This document shows positions 35,001 through 47,760 of a stretch of 64,000 bases of DNA, in pieces (within the stretch, counting starts at the first letter, position 1; the number at the start of each line of letters is the position of its first letter). The position numbers and the translations under genes are program-made. Under the pieces are notes generated by a model. That model had not been told where the DNA came from, made no database searches, and was given only the letters and a program-made list of their open reading frames with translations. Origin of the DNA: Nageia nagi (lineage: Eukaryota > Pinophyta); assembly GCA_050084985.1 (NCBI GenBank), contig JBITNC010000002.1:26350001-26414000 (forward strand), read 5' to 3'.

Positions 35001-38000
35001 AATACAATATAAGAAGAACAAAAGACTGATGAAATAGTCTTATAGCTCTTTCATTATGTTTAGTCACGTGTATGTCTGAAAGAACTCAACATTTTGCTTC
35101 AGCCTCACTGGTGATCGTATTGGATTATTTTAAACCCGGTAAGATATTAGTTAGTTTATAGGTCGATGTTGCGGTCTCTTATGTAACTAAGAATCTAGAG
35201 GCTCAAAGATAACATCTCATAAATATTTTGTAAAAAGTTAAAGGGAAACTTTCAAAACCCTGTTTAATATTTACCAATTATATCAAAAGAAAAAAACATA
35301 ATATTACAAAATTATTTAGTACAGTGGTCAAAAAGCTTCAACAAAGAGCAAAATTCCCTGTTAAAATGAAGAGACAAATACAAACCACTCCTTTTCATTA
35401 GGAACATTCGACTGGAAGTTTTCTTGAATTAACAAAAGGACTATACAAACCAACCTGAGCAATAACTGCAACATCTGCAAGAGGAAGCTGCAAAGGCCCC
35501 ACCGTCTGCTGCTGTGCAACAAGACCAGTAACACAGCGATCAACCTGGCAAGAAAGTACAAATTCCTTTAGACAGTGAGCTTAGATTGATGTCAACAACA
35601 TCGGTTTCACGAAGCTGAAACTCTTCGAGAAGTTAGAAGCATACCTTGGTTGTTAGGAAACGCTTTGAACAGACAGATGGAAGGCGAAGAACACGTTTTA
35701 GAGCATCCAGAACTGTTACTCCTGGAGCAATGTCAAGTGGTTCCAGCAGTGCAACATTCCGTGTAAATTCAAAACGTTTACATGGCATGTCACCCAGCAC
35801 CTGTTGTGAAAGAGCTATTGAGAAGTTTTTGCCAATTTATTTGAAACTAGAGACTTTGAGACCTCTTGCATAACAGCTCGCTCAAAAAGAAAGAATGAAA
35901 GCTTTCAATACAAACAAAAAGGTCAGAAGCTTTGCATATGACCGATAAATCCAAACATTTCCATCGTAGGATAAAGTGCACAAAAGTGCAAATCTGTACA
36001 TGTCTAAAATAGTCATGATGCTGCACAACTCAAATCATTGGTGTAAAGCTAGAATCAAATTACACATTAATGTCCGTCAACCAACAAGACATGTCAGTAT
36101 CATACAATATAGAATTATCAGAAATACCCAGAGCTGATTAACACATGTCCACATGCAAAAGCATTTTACCTAAGGCGTGCAAGTAAAGGTGTTTTACATA
36201 AAAATCCTGCAAGACTGTCTACCACAAGATCCTTGATTCAAGAAAGCATTCGAAAAGTCCTAGAAGTTACAAAGTATGGCAATAATATGAAATTGCAGCA
36301 GTATAAGCCATGTAGCCATTGATATAATGCTCAATACTAAATGATTAACAGAATACTCCTTGTAATATCCTCTTGATTACATTAACAGAGGAAGCAAACA
36401 TCTAAAAGAGGTGTTCGCAGAAAAAAACAAAAATGACTTCTAAACTGATTGAAAAAGAAGTCCCTGAGATTACACGTAGTTGTATCCAGACTAAATTCAT
36501 CGAATTAATTATTAAATCAACAAAGCTACTGGCCATATTCTAGCATTAGTCCAATGGTAAGCACATTACAAGAAAATTACACAATCTTGAGAAAACCAAA
36601 ACAAAATAAGTAGTGTTCAGAGACACCAAAGGAATTCAGAAAAACTTTTAGTACCATTGATGAAGATCTATTAGAAGGGATTGACAGTCCTCATGTCATA
36701 CTTACCTTTAGAGATTATAAAAGCAATATCATCATCGACCTCAGTAATTTCTGTGGTGTTTTACTTAAGAAGGAAGAGATAAATACAACAAAAATACCAG
36801 AATTAAGTTTGGCATCCCTACCACATTTGCATGATTTTGTCAAAGACAGCGGTTTTGTTTTAGAAATTGGATTGTAGCATCAAGAAAATGCATAGCAACT
36901 TGCTATCCTCAAGTCAGTTGATCTCTTCCCAGAGGATCCACCTTAATATATTGTCTTTAGATACTGGAAATGCTTGATATTTTCTAATTACTGATCATAT
37001 GCAATAATGAAGATTATAATACCAATTTAAGATAAAATACTAGAAGTTGAGAATCAAATAGTAGAATTTCCCATCCTGAGGTCAGTATATCGATAGAGGT
37101 TCGTCCTCCACTCAGTTGCCTCCGAAACAAGAGTTGCATTACAGAGAGCACTCAATTTAAGAGAATCCACTGCAGTCTGTTTTATATCAACTGCCATTCT
37201 CTTGAGACTTGAATGGTTTAAGAAATGAACATTTCACATTCCGATGACAGCCTTTTTGCTTCATGTAAATTAAAGATTTTGAAAGCCACTTTTTGGCCAA
37301 TGTAGTTGTATTGTCCCAGCTAATCTGAAAGTAAAATGGTTTGCAAAAATATAAAGCCCAAAACAACTATAATCAAAGCCATATACCACGCGCAAGTCCA
37401 AGGCATGGCACATACTTTGCCCACAAGTACAAAGTGAGGATCAGCTGTTACTGCCTTCAAAATTCCTCCCAAAACCTCATCAAAAAGACCAGCAAGCATG
37501 ACAATCACTCGATGTAAACATCACTTTCTTCTGATCTAGAATACAAGTTAATCACCAAGCTGCACCAGCATATTCTTTAGTCAAATTCAAGATGTGAAAA
37601 CTAGGGACCAAACTAGCAAAGAAATCAGTAGACTGCTCAAAAAAAGGGTGCTAAGTAGCAACAAATAGGATAAAAGAAGAATAGGAAAATAAGTAACACA
37701 CTTTTCTAATCAATTTACGAACCCACATGAATGTAATATGTTGAAATCAACCTATCAGCACAAACAACACCTTATTTTCTGTTGTCAGCAGCATAGTAAT
37801 CAGACTCTCCAAGATTGGCGAGTATTCATGAGTAATCTGTACTCGTGTTCAATTATGAGTTTTTTTAGGTTGACCATGTTTTTGCCATTTTGGTGATTAC
37901 AAGTTTTACCAAACTAATTGAAAATTGCAGATCTTAATATTTTTTATTCCTGATTCATTGCAAGTTTTTAACTGAGTATTTTTGTCACGTACAAGTTTTT

Positions 38001-41000
38001 GCCAAGTCCTAGTCTAACTACTATGGTCAGCAGTACTTACTATCTGGCAAGCGAAGGTGGGTTCACACATGCACGAACTTTAAGAGTCTTCATGATCAGA
38101 TAGGCTCATGCGATTGCTAAAAGACAGAAGTATATTGATTGACTTTCAACAACATAGTACTAAAATTCGGATTTGGCCAATAATTGTTAGGGTTCAAACT
38201 TCTGAAATTTGGCCATTCAGAGAACATTCGGCAAAAAACCAGCAAATTGAAAATGAAAAATATACTACACATACATAAAAACTTAAAATCCATCATATAA
38301 TGATTATTCAGCGATTGTTACAGATTATTCAACAAAAGCACATATCATCAAAATATATGATTTTTGCTGAATTTTTGCCAAATTATCAGGTGATTATTCA
38401 TTTTCATTTCTTGGCAAATATTTGACCACATAAATGGAATAAACAGAATAGTGATTTCGAGATCAATGAAGTCTTCCATCAATGCTATCCTGCAACAAAT
38501 GATTTGAAGCTCTTACAACCTACAGTTGCCATGAAAACAATAATTATTGTCTGTTTGCATAAATTGGGAATAAACACCATTTGGACTTAACAACAATCAT
38601 GTAGAATGTGTTTGCATTGCAAAAATGTATTTCTCAGCAGTTTTTGAAATGACTAATGAAATTGGTTGTCTTTTGTAGCTATAGTTGAATGTTTTAGTTA
38701 TGCTATACATTAAAATAGTATCAGAAATCATGATAATAGGACAAAATATTAAGCCCAAGTTTTTCCACCTTTTGATAATTTTAGAAGTAATGTCCACAAA
38801 GTACCTTCTCAAGATCAAGATCAACTGCAGGAAGTGGTGGTGGAAGACCATTTGAAGCACAATGCTCCTTGGCCACTCTATCAATAAGTACAATTTTTCC
38901 ATCACCACTGCACACCATTCACTGTGTCAGTACTTGAAGGAATAGTCCTCAACAAGATTACAACATAAAAAATATACATGAGCAGGCCACCCACAAAAAC
39001 AAGTAAATGGAAGACTTGAGTCAACTAATAGGACTACCAAACAACAAGAGAGTCTATCATTTAGAGATCAAAGGACCTAAACTGCAGGATGTTTAAGCTA
39101 GAGACTGTGTAAGCCTAAAGAGCCTTTTGCTCAAGATGAGGGAAGAACGAAGTTCCAATACAGTCTTCCTGAAATAGAGAACGAACATTAAATAGAACAA
39201 GAGAATGCTGCTTGGCGTACCAATGTTTAGCAATGAAAGAACAAAGCAAGAAATGGGACAAGCATTCAGTAATGTCAAATAAAAAGTTCACATTTATCCA
39301 TCACATGCAGAACTAGAAGCTCATCAAATCTGCAAATTTTGACTAAAATCATAAATAATGATAACTCAGTTCCACACACTGAGTGCCGCTATAAGTGCTC
39401 ATTACCAGTAAATACAAAATAGGAAGGATAAAAATTTTGGAGGCCAAAGCATCTCTGAAGAGCGACTAAGATGTGACTGCTATACGTATAGACCTGTCAA
39501 AGTGAAAAATAAATAACTAAAATAGAAGAATCAAAAAATGAAAGGATACATAACAATTCATGCATCAAATAAAGAGGAATCATAAACAACAGAAAATGTT
39601 ATAACAGGTGTTAAAGAATAGAAGCACTATTACGGTATTACCCGACAATGTGTGCTGGTTATAGAGAAAAGCACTAAACATCCTACAGGGATGCAGGATG
39701 GTGGGATAGATTAGAGTTTAGATACAAGTCTAATTCATTCCAAAAATACCAGGGACAGCACAGGGGCTTCCTAGTAGTCTACCGCTATGCAAATGTGGCA
39801 CAAACCCATCCCTTGACATAAGGAAGAGGGAGAACTAGACGTGAAATAAGAAGAGATATTACAGCTTCACATGAAGTGATAACAGCCAAAAACGTTTTTA
39901 GTGCACTCTCATGTCTAACAATTTGGCCATGGCATATGAAAGACGCTTTTTAAATGTTTGAACATATGTTCCTGCTACAAAAGGGCAAATGATTTTATTT
40001 GTTTTATGTTTGTTTCTTTAAGTTTCGTATTTCTAGATGTTTGATGACACAAAATACACTTTCTTGTGATTAAATTCAATGATTACATAATAGTTAAAAC
40101 ATTTTACGTTTTCCTTTAGTCTTTCAATGTTTCAAGGGTGTATGCTATGTCTTGAACCTAGTCATTGTGCAATTTTCTAAGATTTGAGGTTTTAGATTTT
40201 TCTAGCTTGCCCCAACAATCATCTCTCCATCTCCTGATGTATGTGTGGGTTCCCATAATGTAAATGAGATTCAAAAAGAAATTAGAGTTGCAGTTGAAGT
40301 TGAGGACCATTATAACAACTTTTTGTATGGAATAAAGCTCCAAAACGTTAAAATAAGTATAACTGCTAAGGCATGAAAGTGATGAAAGAAGCTGAAGTAG
40401 TTTAGCTGTGTTCTTGTCTCATGACCAAGAAATTATATAGATTGCAATGCCAGACATCCCACATCAAAAAGGTCCAAGAACTAGAACCAGTGACAAAAGT
40501 AGTGATTGTTCATCTTCTTCATCATCAGCTTGCATCTGTGTCCTTTAATATGCACAGGTCATTTAAATTCTTAATAGCATCCCTTTGCAATCACATTTCT
40601 GGTATTTATTCTTGAAATCAGCAAGAATAGAGAAACTTTTATACTGTAAATGTTTTACCATCTTCATTTAGATTTGACTAAATACGTGAGAAAGGCATGG
40701 ACTTACAAGATTGGCTAACTTCAGTAGTTATGAAATTAACATATTGATGTTTATATCACCATGTAGGATGATAGAATATTATGAAGTCCCTAATATTGTT
40801 TCTTGGAAATATGCAAGATTAAATTTACATTCAGAAGAAAGTCCTCACAGTTTGTACCTTTGATATTATAATTTATAACATTGTATTCAGAAACAGTTCA
40901 CCAAGAAATACTCAGAATCAGATATGTATAGATGATAGATCACGCACTCCATGAAGAATGCTAGAAAATAATATGGTGATTTATAGGATCAAATTTTGAC

Positions 41001-43670
41001 ACAAAAAGCAAAAACATGTTCGGGACTGAATATAACATTTTTTGTACGTCAAAACCCCAAAAATTACAACCCACAAGAACATTCAGAAAGCATCTCTGGA
41101 TGCAAACCATTGTTTGTATAACCCCAAGAACAAGCGTTAAGACACAAAAAGATGAAGCAACAAACTAAGTTTTACTGCGAAAACAAAGAAGCATAAAATG
41201 GCATATATATGTAAATCTTTCAACAAAAGGGACAACAGTCAAAGCGAAGAAGCAACAAAGAAACCATTTATGTTCATTTCTTACAACCCTTGGAACCACA
41301 ATTTCTGATTTGCAGGAAAAGTATATTGAAGAACTATAACTGTAGTGAAGGCATAAAAATGTAAAAGAAAGCTATTTGTACCACACGTAAAATACAAGGG
41401 CAACATTGATCTCAGATGGGAGTTGCATATGCCTATATGCGTGCTGTCTAGGATGTAACCTAGAGCCTGGCCTTTACCTTGTAACATTTTTTATATACAT
41501 AAACTAATTTGAATATATTCTCCTTTTGTAGATTCTAACAAGCATAATAACTTCCTGCAACCATAAACATATTTTCAGGAATAATAAAATAGTAGCAAAA
41601 ATCGGCAATTAATCATGAGTCCCAAGTCGGGTGACTCAAAACAATTAATCACCACCCAACTCAGTTTTTTTTCTTTTCACAATTTTTGGTGGTTTTTCAG
41701 CAAACTCATAAGTAGTTGCAAGTTTTTTGGAAACCCATTGTTTGGGGTCGAAATATGTTTTTCTTCGTACTTTTTTGCGAAGTGTGAGTCTGATAACTAG
41801 GATAATATGATACATTTTTTCAATTCTTAAGCATAAATGTATACTACACATCTTGCAATCTAAATCAGTATTTGGTCAGAGAAGCAAATGATGTCACTGA
41901 AAAGCAATACTCTCTAAAGGCATAATCAAATTTCAACATGTGGAACTCAAAAATTAAAATCCATTCGAAAACCAAGATTAGACTAAGCTTGCATAAGATT
42001 TCACAAAGATGCATATAACTAGCAATAGAGGTTTAAATGTAGAACTGCCAACCTGATTGTGCCAATTACAGCCATTGACACCCTTTCCCTTTCACAGATT
42101 GACCGTAGCAGGTTCTCACTCTCAGGTCTTATGAGTAATGCATCCTGAAAACAGGATTCAAATTTGAAAGTGCATAATTAATAATATTGCATTGACATTG
42201 AAAAGGATGCTATAAAAGGAGATGCAGAAAACAGTGAAAAGGTAAAACATGAAAAGGACCGAAATGCAAATATCCTAGCTATGCCCAAAATGAGAAACAT
42301 AAAAAGGATTAAAATGCCAATCCTGTATCATCTCTTCTTCTTATTATAGCTTCGGTTAAATATACCATAGAAATGTGTGGCTTATGGATCTGATGTCCTC
42401 ATTAAGATAACTGCTTTGCAAAACAACTTGTGCAAATGATTGCCAGCCAAATGCAAATTAACCCTGTTGCACAAACTCTAGTTCAAGATAGTATTTTGTT
42501 CTGTATACCCATGTACATAGATGTTGCTATCTTTTTATGGTTAATTATAAGGGATATGATAATCTTTGTGATTTGTGCAGTATGAATTGTTCAAAGATAA
42601 AATTTTAAAAGAAATTACTAATTATGCACATATTTATGTGGTCGGTCCCTTGTCAATGTTCCTCAAGTTTGCTACTTCAGTGTCATTGATAGTTATCTCG
42701 CAGGACTGATTTCATATTTTGTACACCCCCTGTCAGGTGGCCTTCACACTTGTTGTGATCTTTAACCATATATAAATCATGAAATGAAACATCATACTAT
42801 CAAACCCAATTCAGACCTACTCTCTTTGTTTAAAGAAGTAGCATCATCCTCAAAGAAGGATATTACTTTCATAGAAAGAACAAGTATTGACTGGGCTTAG
42901 TAATTTTTGTTCAAGTTGTTTCACGATAAGAAAGTTTCATATTTAGTGTGTTAGAAGTCTGGCAGCTTTTTTCAATCATTAACACACAATCCCCTCATTT
43001 CTTGTATAAAGTAGAGAAATAATGCTTTCGTAGTTATTATTATGAACCAATTTTGGAAAGCCTTACTCTCAAAGTAAGCTACAATCAATCTTCTTTAGTG
43101 TACTATCCCTGATTGGTGCTAGAAATATTATGGATAGGATTAGGAAAAAACAGTCTATGATATTGTATCTCACTTCATTGATCAGGAAAAAAATGAATTC
43201 TACGTGAAGAAATCCCCTTCCCTCATCACATCCAGGACAACTTCATTCATTGCAAGTATCTTGAACATCTTGCATACAACAAAAGAATAATGAATTTTAC
43301 CTGCTCTTGATATTCAGCACCCCATATCTCCAGAATTGACATGGTTTCATCACCAACAACTATAGATCTTAAGTCAATTTCTGCTCCCTGTTTGTAAGTG
43401 ATAGATAATACGATATATGGTTATTATAAATATGAATGCCAAGTATCAAATGGTGTTCAAGTGTGCAAAGAGAGAGAATACCTTAGGATAGATTATTTCC
43501 TTAACAACATTACAATTCCCCCCTGCACCTTGATCATGAATGCTCACAATAGGATTCCTGGATCCCATTTCTACACATGCACGGACAACACGGTACAACT
43601 TTTGAGCCATCTCTGCATCACCGCGTTGGACTGCATTGAAATCCAACTCAGCGTCATTCTGGCCACTTAA
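31450..43670 (-). CDS. purL: Phosphoribosylformylglycinamidine synthase (FGAMS), 3' 15 exons
   Basis: This ATP- and glutamine-dependent enzyme (EC 6.3.5.3) converts FGAR to FGAM in de novo purine synthesis; in plants it acts in plastids and mitochondria. Exons on the minus strand, in gene order: 43670-43482, 43387-43301, 42144-42053, 38907-38805, 35800-35645, 35544-35455, 34163-34110, 34024-33953, 33813-33550, 33457-33368, 33298-33248, 33136-33071, 32983-32807, 32713-32162, 32025-31450. All introns are GT-AG. All junctions are phase 0 except 42053/38907 (phase 2). They join into 2,619 nt, 872 codons plus TGA, with no stop. Signature blocks run from HDQGAGGNCNVVKE through IDGGKDSLSM and GHDISDGG to the glutaminase Cys in GVCNGCQLM. 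Plant homologues have about 1,400 residues, so the first ~530 lie upstream and are not found in this window. The open exons imply a working gene. Confidence 0.95.
32162..32713 (-). CDS. purL: FGAMS penultimate exon: synthase end and start of glutaminase
   Basis: 184 codons. It covers the end of the second PurM-like unit (FDIIGQVTTSP, LRDLWEETSFLLERLQ) and, after a short linker (SKSKPKVAILREEGSNGDRE), the beginning of the amidotransferase fold with GFEPWDVGMSDLL and VGGFSYADVLDSAKGWA. Bounded by a GGGCAG acceptor and a CAG|GTGAGT donor. Confidence 0.96.
32807..34163 (-). CDS. purL: FGAMS middle exons: second PurM-like ATP domain
   Basis: Seven short exons (34163-34110, 34024-33953, 33813-33550, 33457-33368, 33298-33248, 33136-33071, 32983-32807) separated by introns of about 85-175 bases. 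They encode LTGGACAIGEQPIK, MARLAVGESLTNLVWAK, IDGGKDSLSMAA, LLHIDLAKGKRRLGGSALAH, and SAGHDISDGGIIVSLLEMAF. These are the nucleotide-binding and Mg-binding parts of the second half of the synthase. Each exon is a multiple of three and phase 0. Confidence 0.95.
34164..35454 (-). other. FGAMS intron with antisense Glu-rich remnant
   Basis: Intron of 1.29 kb. On the plus strand (opposite to the gene) 34500-34930 is purine-rich and reads as a Glu/Lys-rich protein with three or four stops, including GEEEEKTEEEEEESENE and then LQPEKCYYTEELTKK. This looks like a decayed acidic coding sequence and not FGAMS. I do not recognise the source. Confidence 0.5.
35455..35800 (-). CDS. purL: FGAMS exons: central synthase region
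   Basis: Exon 35800-35645 encodes VLGDMPCKRFEFTR, LDIAPGVTVLDALKRVLRLP and SVCSKRFLTTK. Exon 35544-35455 encodes VDRCVTGLVAQQQTVGPLQL and PLADVAVIAQ. Both are highly conserved in plant FGAMS and join directly to each other and to the exon ending DLDLEK at 38805. Confidence 0.95.
35801..38804 (-). other. FGAMS intron, 3.0 kb
   Basis: GT-AG intron without a recognisable TE protein or RNA gene. AT-rich unique-looking sequence. Confidence 0.7.
38805..38907 (-). CDS. purL: FGAMS exon (103 bp, begins in phase 2)
   Basis: Encodes GDGKIVLIDRVAKEHCASNG and LPPPLPAVDLDLEK. Its first base completes a Ser codon with the AG left by the exon ending at 42053, giving VIGTIS-GDG across the junction. That phase match supports both boundaries. 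Confidence 0.94.
38908..42052 (-). other. FGAMS intron, 3.1 kb
   Basis: GT-AG intron flanked by exons of matching phase. I see no coding frame related to FGAMS or to retroelements in it. Confidence 0.7.
42053..43670 (-). CDS. purL: FGAMS exons: first PurM-like ATP domain
   Basis: Exon 43670-43482 encodes LSGQNDAELDFNAVQRGD, CVEMGSRNPIVSIHDQGAGG and NCNVVKEIIYPK. Exon 43387-43301 encodes GAEIDLRSIVVGDETMSI and LEIWGAEYQEQ. Exon 42144-42053 encodes DALLIRPESENLL and RVSMAVIGTI. The first exon starts after a TTTCAG acceptor; in homologues the preceding residues form a Gly-rich GMGGGAASS segment, which is not found upstream in this window. Confidence 0.94.
42145..43300 (-). other. FGAMS intron, 1.2 kb
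   Basis: GT-AG intron. No feature seen beyond AT-rich sequence. Confidence 0.7.
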
Positions 43671-45999
43671 CTGAAAGAGACAGCAAATCAAAACATCGCA
43701 TAAAATTACAAAAGCCTTAAAGACAAACAAAGTGACCTCCACTACAAAAAACCAAAAAACGTACATTAACAAAGTTTCTAAGTTTTCCACTTAAACATAT
43801 TGGCAAGAACAGCAACAAATGTATTCGGATTATACCAGCAATTAATTCTGAATAAATCAACATCTTAAATAAACATATGTTGTTTTTTCAATTGAAAGAG
43901 AAAAACACCGAACTATTAATTAAATATGCTATTTTAAATCAAGTGTGCCATTGTTAAGTCAATTTTTTCAATATTTCAGTGTATCATGATCTTTCAACCA
44001 CCTGCGATTTTATGAATGAATTGGTGAGTTTGTTGTTCTTAAATAAATTATAAATATCACTGAATTGTAAAGTATTTAGCTTTTTGCATTTATTGCAATA
44101 GTATGCATATCTTGACAACTATGGTACAAATAAGATTATGTGAGAAAGGTAAATGAAAAGCCAAATATATTCCTTGAACTAAGAAAAGAAAGCAGCTTTC
44201 AATTGCTCTTATGGCCAAACTCTAGTATGAACAAAGAAAAGTGAAATGTATTTAACGAGAGTTTTAAAAAAAAAAGCACAGATCATTGATTCTCAAGAAT
44301 GCTTTAACATACTGAACACCACATAAACAAATCCAAATGAACAACTCTAAAAAAGACATTTGTAAATAATTAAAATATATAATATGTGAACAATGACCTG
44401 AAGACCTTATTTATAGGTGTAGTGAACCTAATTTCTAGAATTCATTATATATTTAATATAACCTTATATTATATTTCATAACCTCCTGTCTCCAACAAAA
44501 GTTAGAAAGAAGAATTATTTATATATTTCATCAAAAGTTAGGAAGGAGAATTCATAATTCTTTAGATTATACCTCTTGAACATTATACCCATCTTTTCCT
44601 TGGCATGCCTACCAAGCATGCATTTTTTTTTTGTGTGTGTGTCGCATACATATAATGTAGGTTGCATAAGTAAGCACACTTCCGAATTTTGGCAACATTA
44701 AGAGCAATAAAATGATGCGAAAAGCATTGTAAGTATAACCATCAATGCAATCCAAACCAGTGTTAATTGATAAATTAACTGGTCCATACTATCATATATC
44801 AAACTAGTAGTGCATAGCTCCTTTGATACAAATATCTTCTCACATGTTCAAAATCAGTCTTAAACATTGAGTTGTAACATCAAAGTAGATTGAAGTCAAA
44901 TCAAATACCAATGTCGAGCTCCAGTGTTTTCAAACTTTCGATCACAACACTCCACACTTTACAACCATTGCATTATTATTCCATGCCAAATCAGCATGCC
45001 TGCATATATTGTCTCCCATGAGCATTATCCTTGTATTTTAGCTACATCTTTTCCTCAATAATATTGTATGTTGTCTCATTAGCTTCATTCTTTCTCAAAC
45101 TTTGCGCCACTTTAGGTTGCTTTTATTTGTTGAACCAAGCACCCTATTTTCAAGTTTCATTAAGCTACTTCAATTGTTTGATGAAATTAACAAAATTTCT
45201 TTCTTTCTATAATGAGACATTTTTCATTAGGTCAAAATTCTGTTGGGAATAACATGCAAATGTTGTCAAACACTATATCTTACAAGTTTTGGAAATTCTC
45301 ATCCAAGAGGTAAGGAAAACTTCTATTAGCTTAATTATAAGGACTATGTCAGTGGCTTGTTATCTGTTGTAATTTGGCAGTTACATTAGGTGCCCTATCA
45401 ATAAATTGTTGAGGAATCAGACGATTTGAGTCTTCTGATGGAGTTGAAGCTATATGTTCACCTGAATGCATAAATAAGACAAATTTCAAAGAAAAAAATA
45501 TTTCATAGAAAGGCATCAGAAGACATCGTTTAGGCCAAGTACCGTACTCTGGCACTCTTGGAAAATCAAGGGCATGAGTCAGTGAAAAGACCTATTCAAT
45601 AAATGTTATGTTGTAGTTATTGTAGTAGAGTGTTTTTTTTTTCAAAAAATGTGAAATTCCTATGTGATCAGTGATCACTTGTGTGTAGCAGAGTTTATCT
45701 ATTTCTAAGAAATGAAAAGTTTAATTTGAACTCCATCTCAAAAATCATATTCCTGTCTTTTTGCTGATTTCCTATTGTCTATGTTATAATCTCTGTCAAT
45801 TTTGATAGTTTAAATCTGTCCTAATTTTATTCATATCAAGTCAGATATAATACCATCCCCCCAAGAATAACTCAATTACTCAATATAAGGTCAGGGCTGC
45901 TTGTTTATAATACATTCATCCTTCACTGCGAACCTCCCTATATGATCATTTAGTAATATTAAGAAGGCAAGATGCACATTCATATGGTTACATACATCT
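43671..45999 (-). other. Upstream FGAMS intron or 5' boundary
   Basis: No FGAMS exon is visible although the protein clearly continues upstream. The stretch is AT-rich with a GT run near 44634. It contains one exon-like open stretch (45349-45466, separate entry). Confidence 0.5.
45349..45466 (-). other. Exon-like open stretch, unidentified
   Basis: After a plausible ATTCAG acceptor (45467-45472), the minus strand reads GEHIASTPSEDSNRLIPQQF and IDRAPNVTAKLQQITSH before the frame closes. Composition is protein-like and differs from the noise around it. It matches no FGAMS segment and no retroelement domain I know. It may be a fragment of another gene. Confidence 0.25.
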
Positions 46000-47760
46000 G
46001 TTTATAGGTTCTATTTATTCAACCTTGGCAGAGCTATGAGAAGGGAAATTGTGAAATGGTTGGAAGATATGACCAAGGAAGGTGATAAGTCACTTACTCC
46101 AAGTTATGTGATATGTTAATAAAGGTCAAAAAATAGGAAGAAGTTCAGCTAAGCAAAACAGGCTATTAAATTCCATTATGAACACTAAAACATTAAAAAG
46201 AGACCAATGGTATGGTTTTATATTTTCAAAATAAAATCGAACATAAATCTAAAAAGACTGTTGAAATACAAGAACAAATGAATCTCTAGATGTTTGTGCT
46301 CTAAGATAAATGAGTCAAGCCCATCTATGAAAATCCCAAAGAATGTAAAAGAGAGGGAGCAACCTTATTTCATTCTTATGGTGCTGAGAATGGTGTTTGA
46401 AAGTCCCTATGGAAAGTAAAACCATCCAAGCATTGTCTCATATAACCGCTATCAAAAGTTGTCCAGAGATGGCAACCATCTAAAGTCTCTTGAGTAGTAG
46501 ATGTCAAGGTATTATGTCAAAAGCTTCCCTAAAATCAACAAAGCAACTATGGATTCTCGAAGATAATCTAGAACACGCCTCATCAATACTAGTCCTAAGT
46601 AATAAGATATGATCTATGGTCAAGTGGTCTTGCCGAAAAGCAGCTTGGCCCATGGCCTTGTGTCCTTCCTCCTCTAGCTTGTGAGAAAGGGGCACATACA
46701 ATGTTGTGGCATAAAGCTTGGCAAAAACATGTCGAATCATGATGGTCTTGTAGTTGTTGGGTTTATGTGGGTACCTTGTCTTGTCGATGGGGTAGATGAT
46801 ATGTTTGAGTTCATGAGTCACAGAAACACCAAACAAAAAATGAGCTTGAAGAGATCGATGAGGAGGGCTAATAAGTGAGTCCATGCCATTTAACCCATTC
46901 AAGCCTATCACTTTACCCTTCCTAAGTTTTCTAATAGGTTGCTTAATAAGTCTAGTAGAAAAAAGATGGAAGGAAGTTGGGAGGAGGGAACTCTAATAGG
47001 AGGTCAATTGAGGATGGTATAGAAGGATGAGGCATGAGTAGTCCAAGAGGAAAGATTGATATTATGATTGACTTGTTTATTGGGGAGGATAAGGTACCAA
47101 AAGGATTTAGGGGAGTGGCACAGGGAATGAATGAGATGTTGACTATGATAGGAATAGGCGTTTCTTCTTTTGAAGGAGTGACCTATAGGCTCTGTGAGAG
47201 AAAAGAATGATCAGTAAGTGGGTGAGGGTGATCAAAGATATTGAAATGGGAAATGGACGGAAGGAGGGTGGTGAAAGAAAGAGAATAGTCAATAGTATTG
47301 GCTCCTCCAATATGAGGAAAGAAAGTCAACCATCTAGAGTTTGGGTAACAAGATAGTCCATTAAGAATGATAAGCTAGGTCCTAGTAAGGGTCCCCATCA
47401 ATGTGTATAGCGAAATTGGAAGTGGCTAGGGGAGAAGTAGCAAATAACAATGAAGACATTTTAAAGACAGGGATGCCAATGAAGTTTAACCCATAAAAAG
47501 TTAAAAACCTAAAATGGGGATCTGAATAAATTAATGTAATTGAACCCTAGAGTGAATCCCAAAAGAAAGCAACAACTCCTCTTGGCCCTTTGACCCCTCC
47601 TGAACATCAGGTGGTTTGTCAACTAGATCACCAAGAGTAACCAATGATATGTGGTAGGGCCTGCTTAGGGCTCTCATGTGTCTCACATATACTTTTGCAA
47701 GGAATCCAAGGGAAGACCAAGTCATACTATTACAATTCCAACAAGTTATAGTCAGCCCTT
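46000..47760 (-). pseudogene. LINE remnant (endonuclease and RT), LINE-2
   Basis: At 46911-46504 the minus strand gives non-LTR RT: NNYKTIMIRHVFAKLYATTL, MGQAAFRQDHLTIDHILLLR and HSCFVDFREAFDIIP, with the first catalytic Asp in FVDFREAFD. Downstream, near 46440, RLYETMLGWF continues it in another frame. Upstream, near 47340-47260, GANTIDYSLSFTTLL then LTDHSFFSHR is the end of the apurinic endonuclease (the D-H pair). Stops are frequent. It is a different LINE clade from LINE-1 judging by its RT motifs. It lies in the putative FGAMS intron, on the same strand as the gene. Confidence 0.82.
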
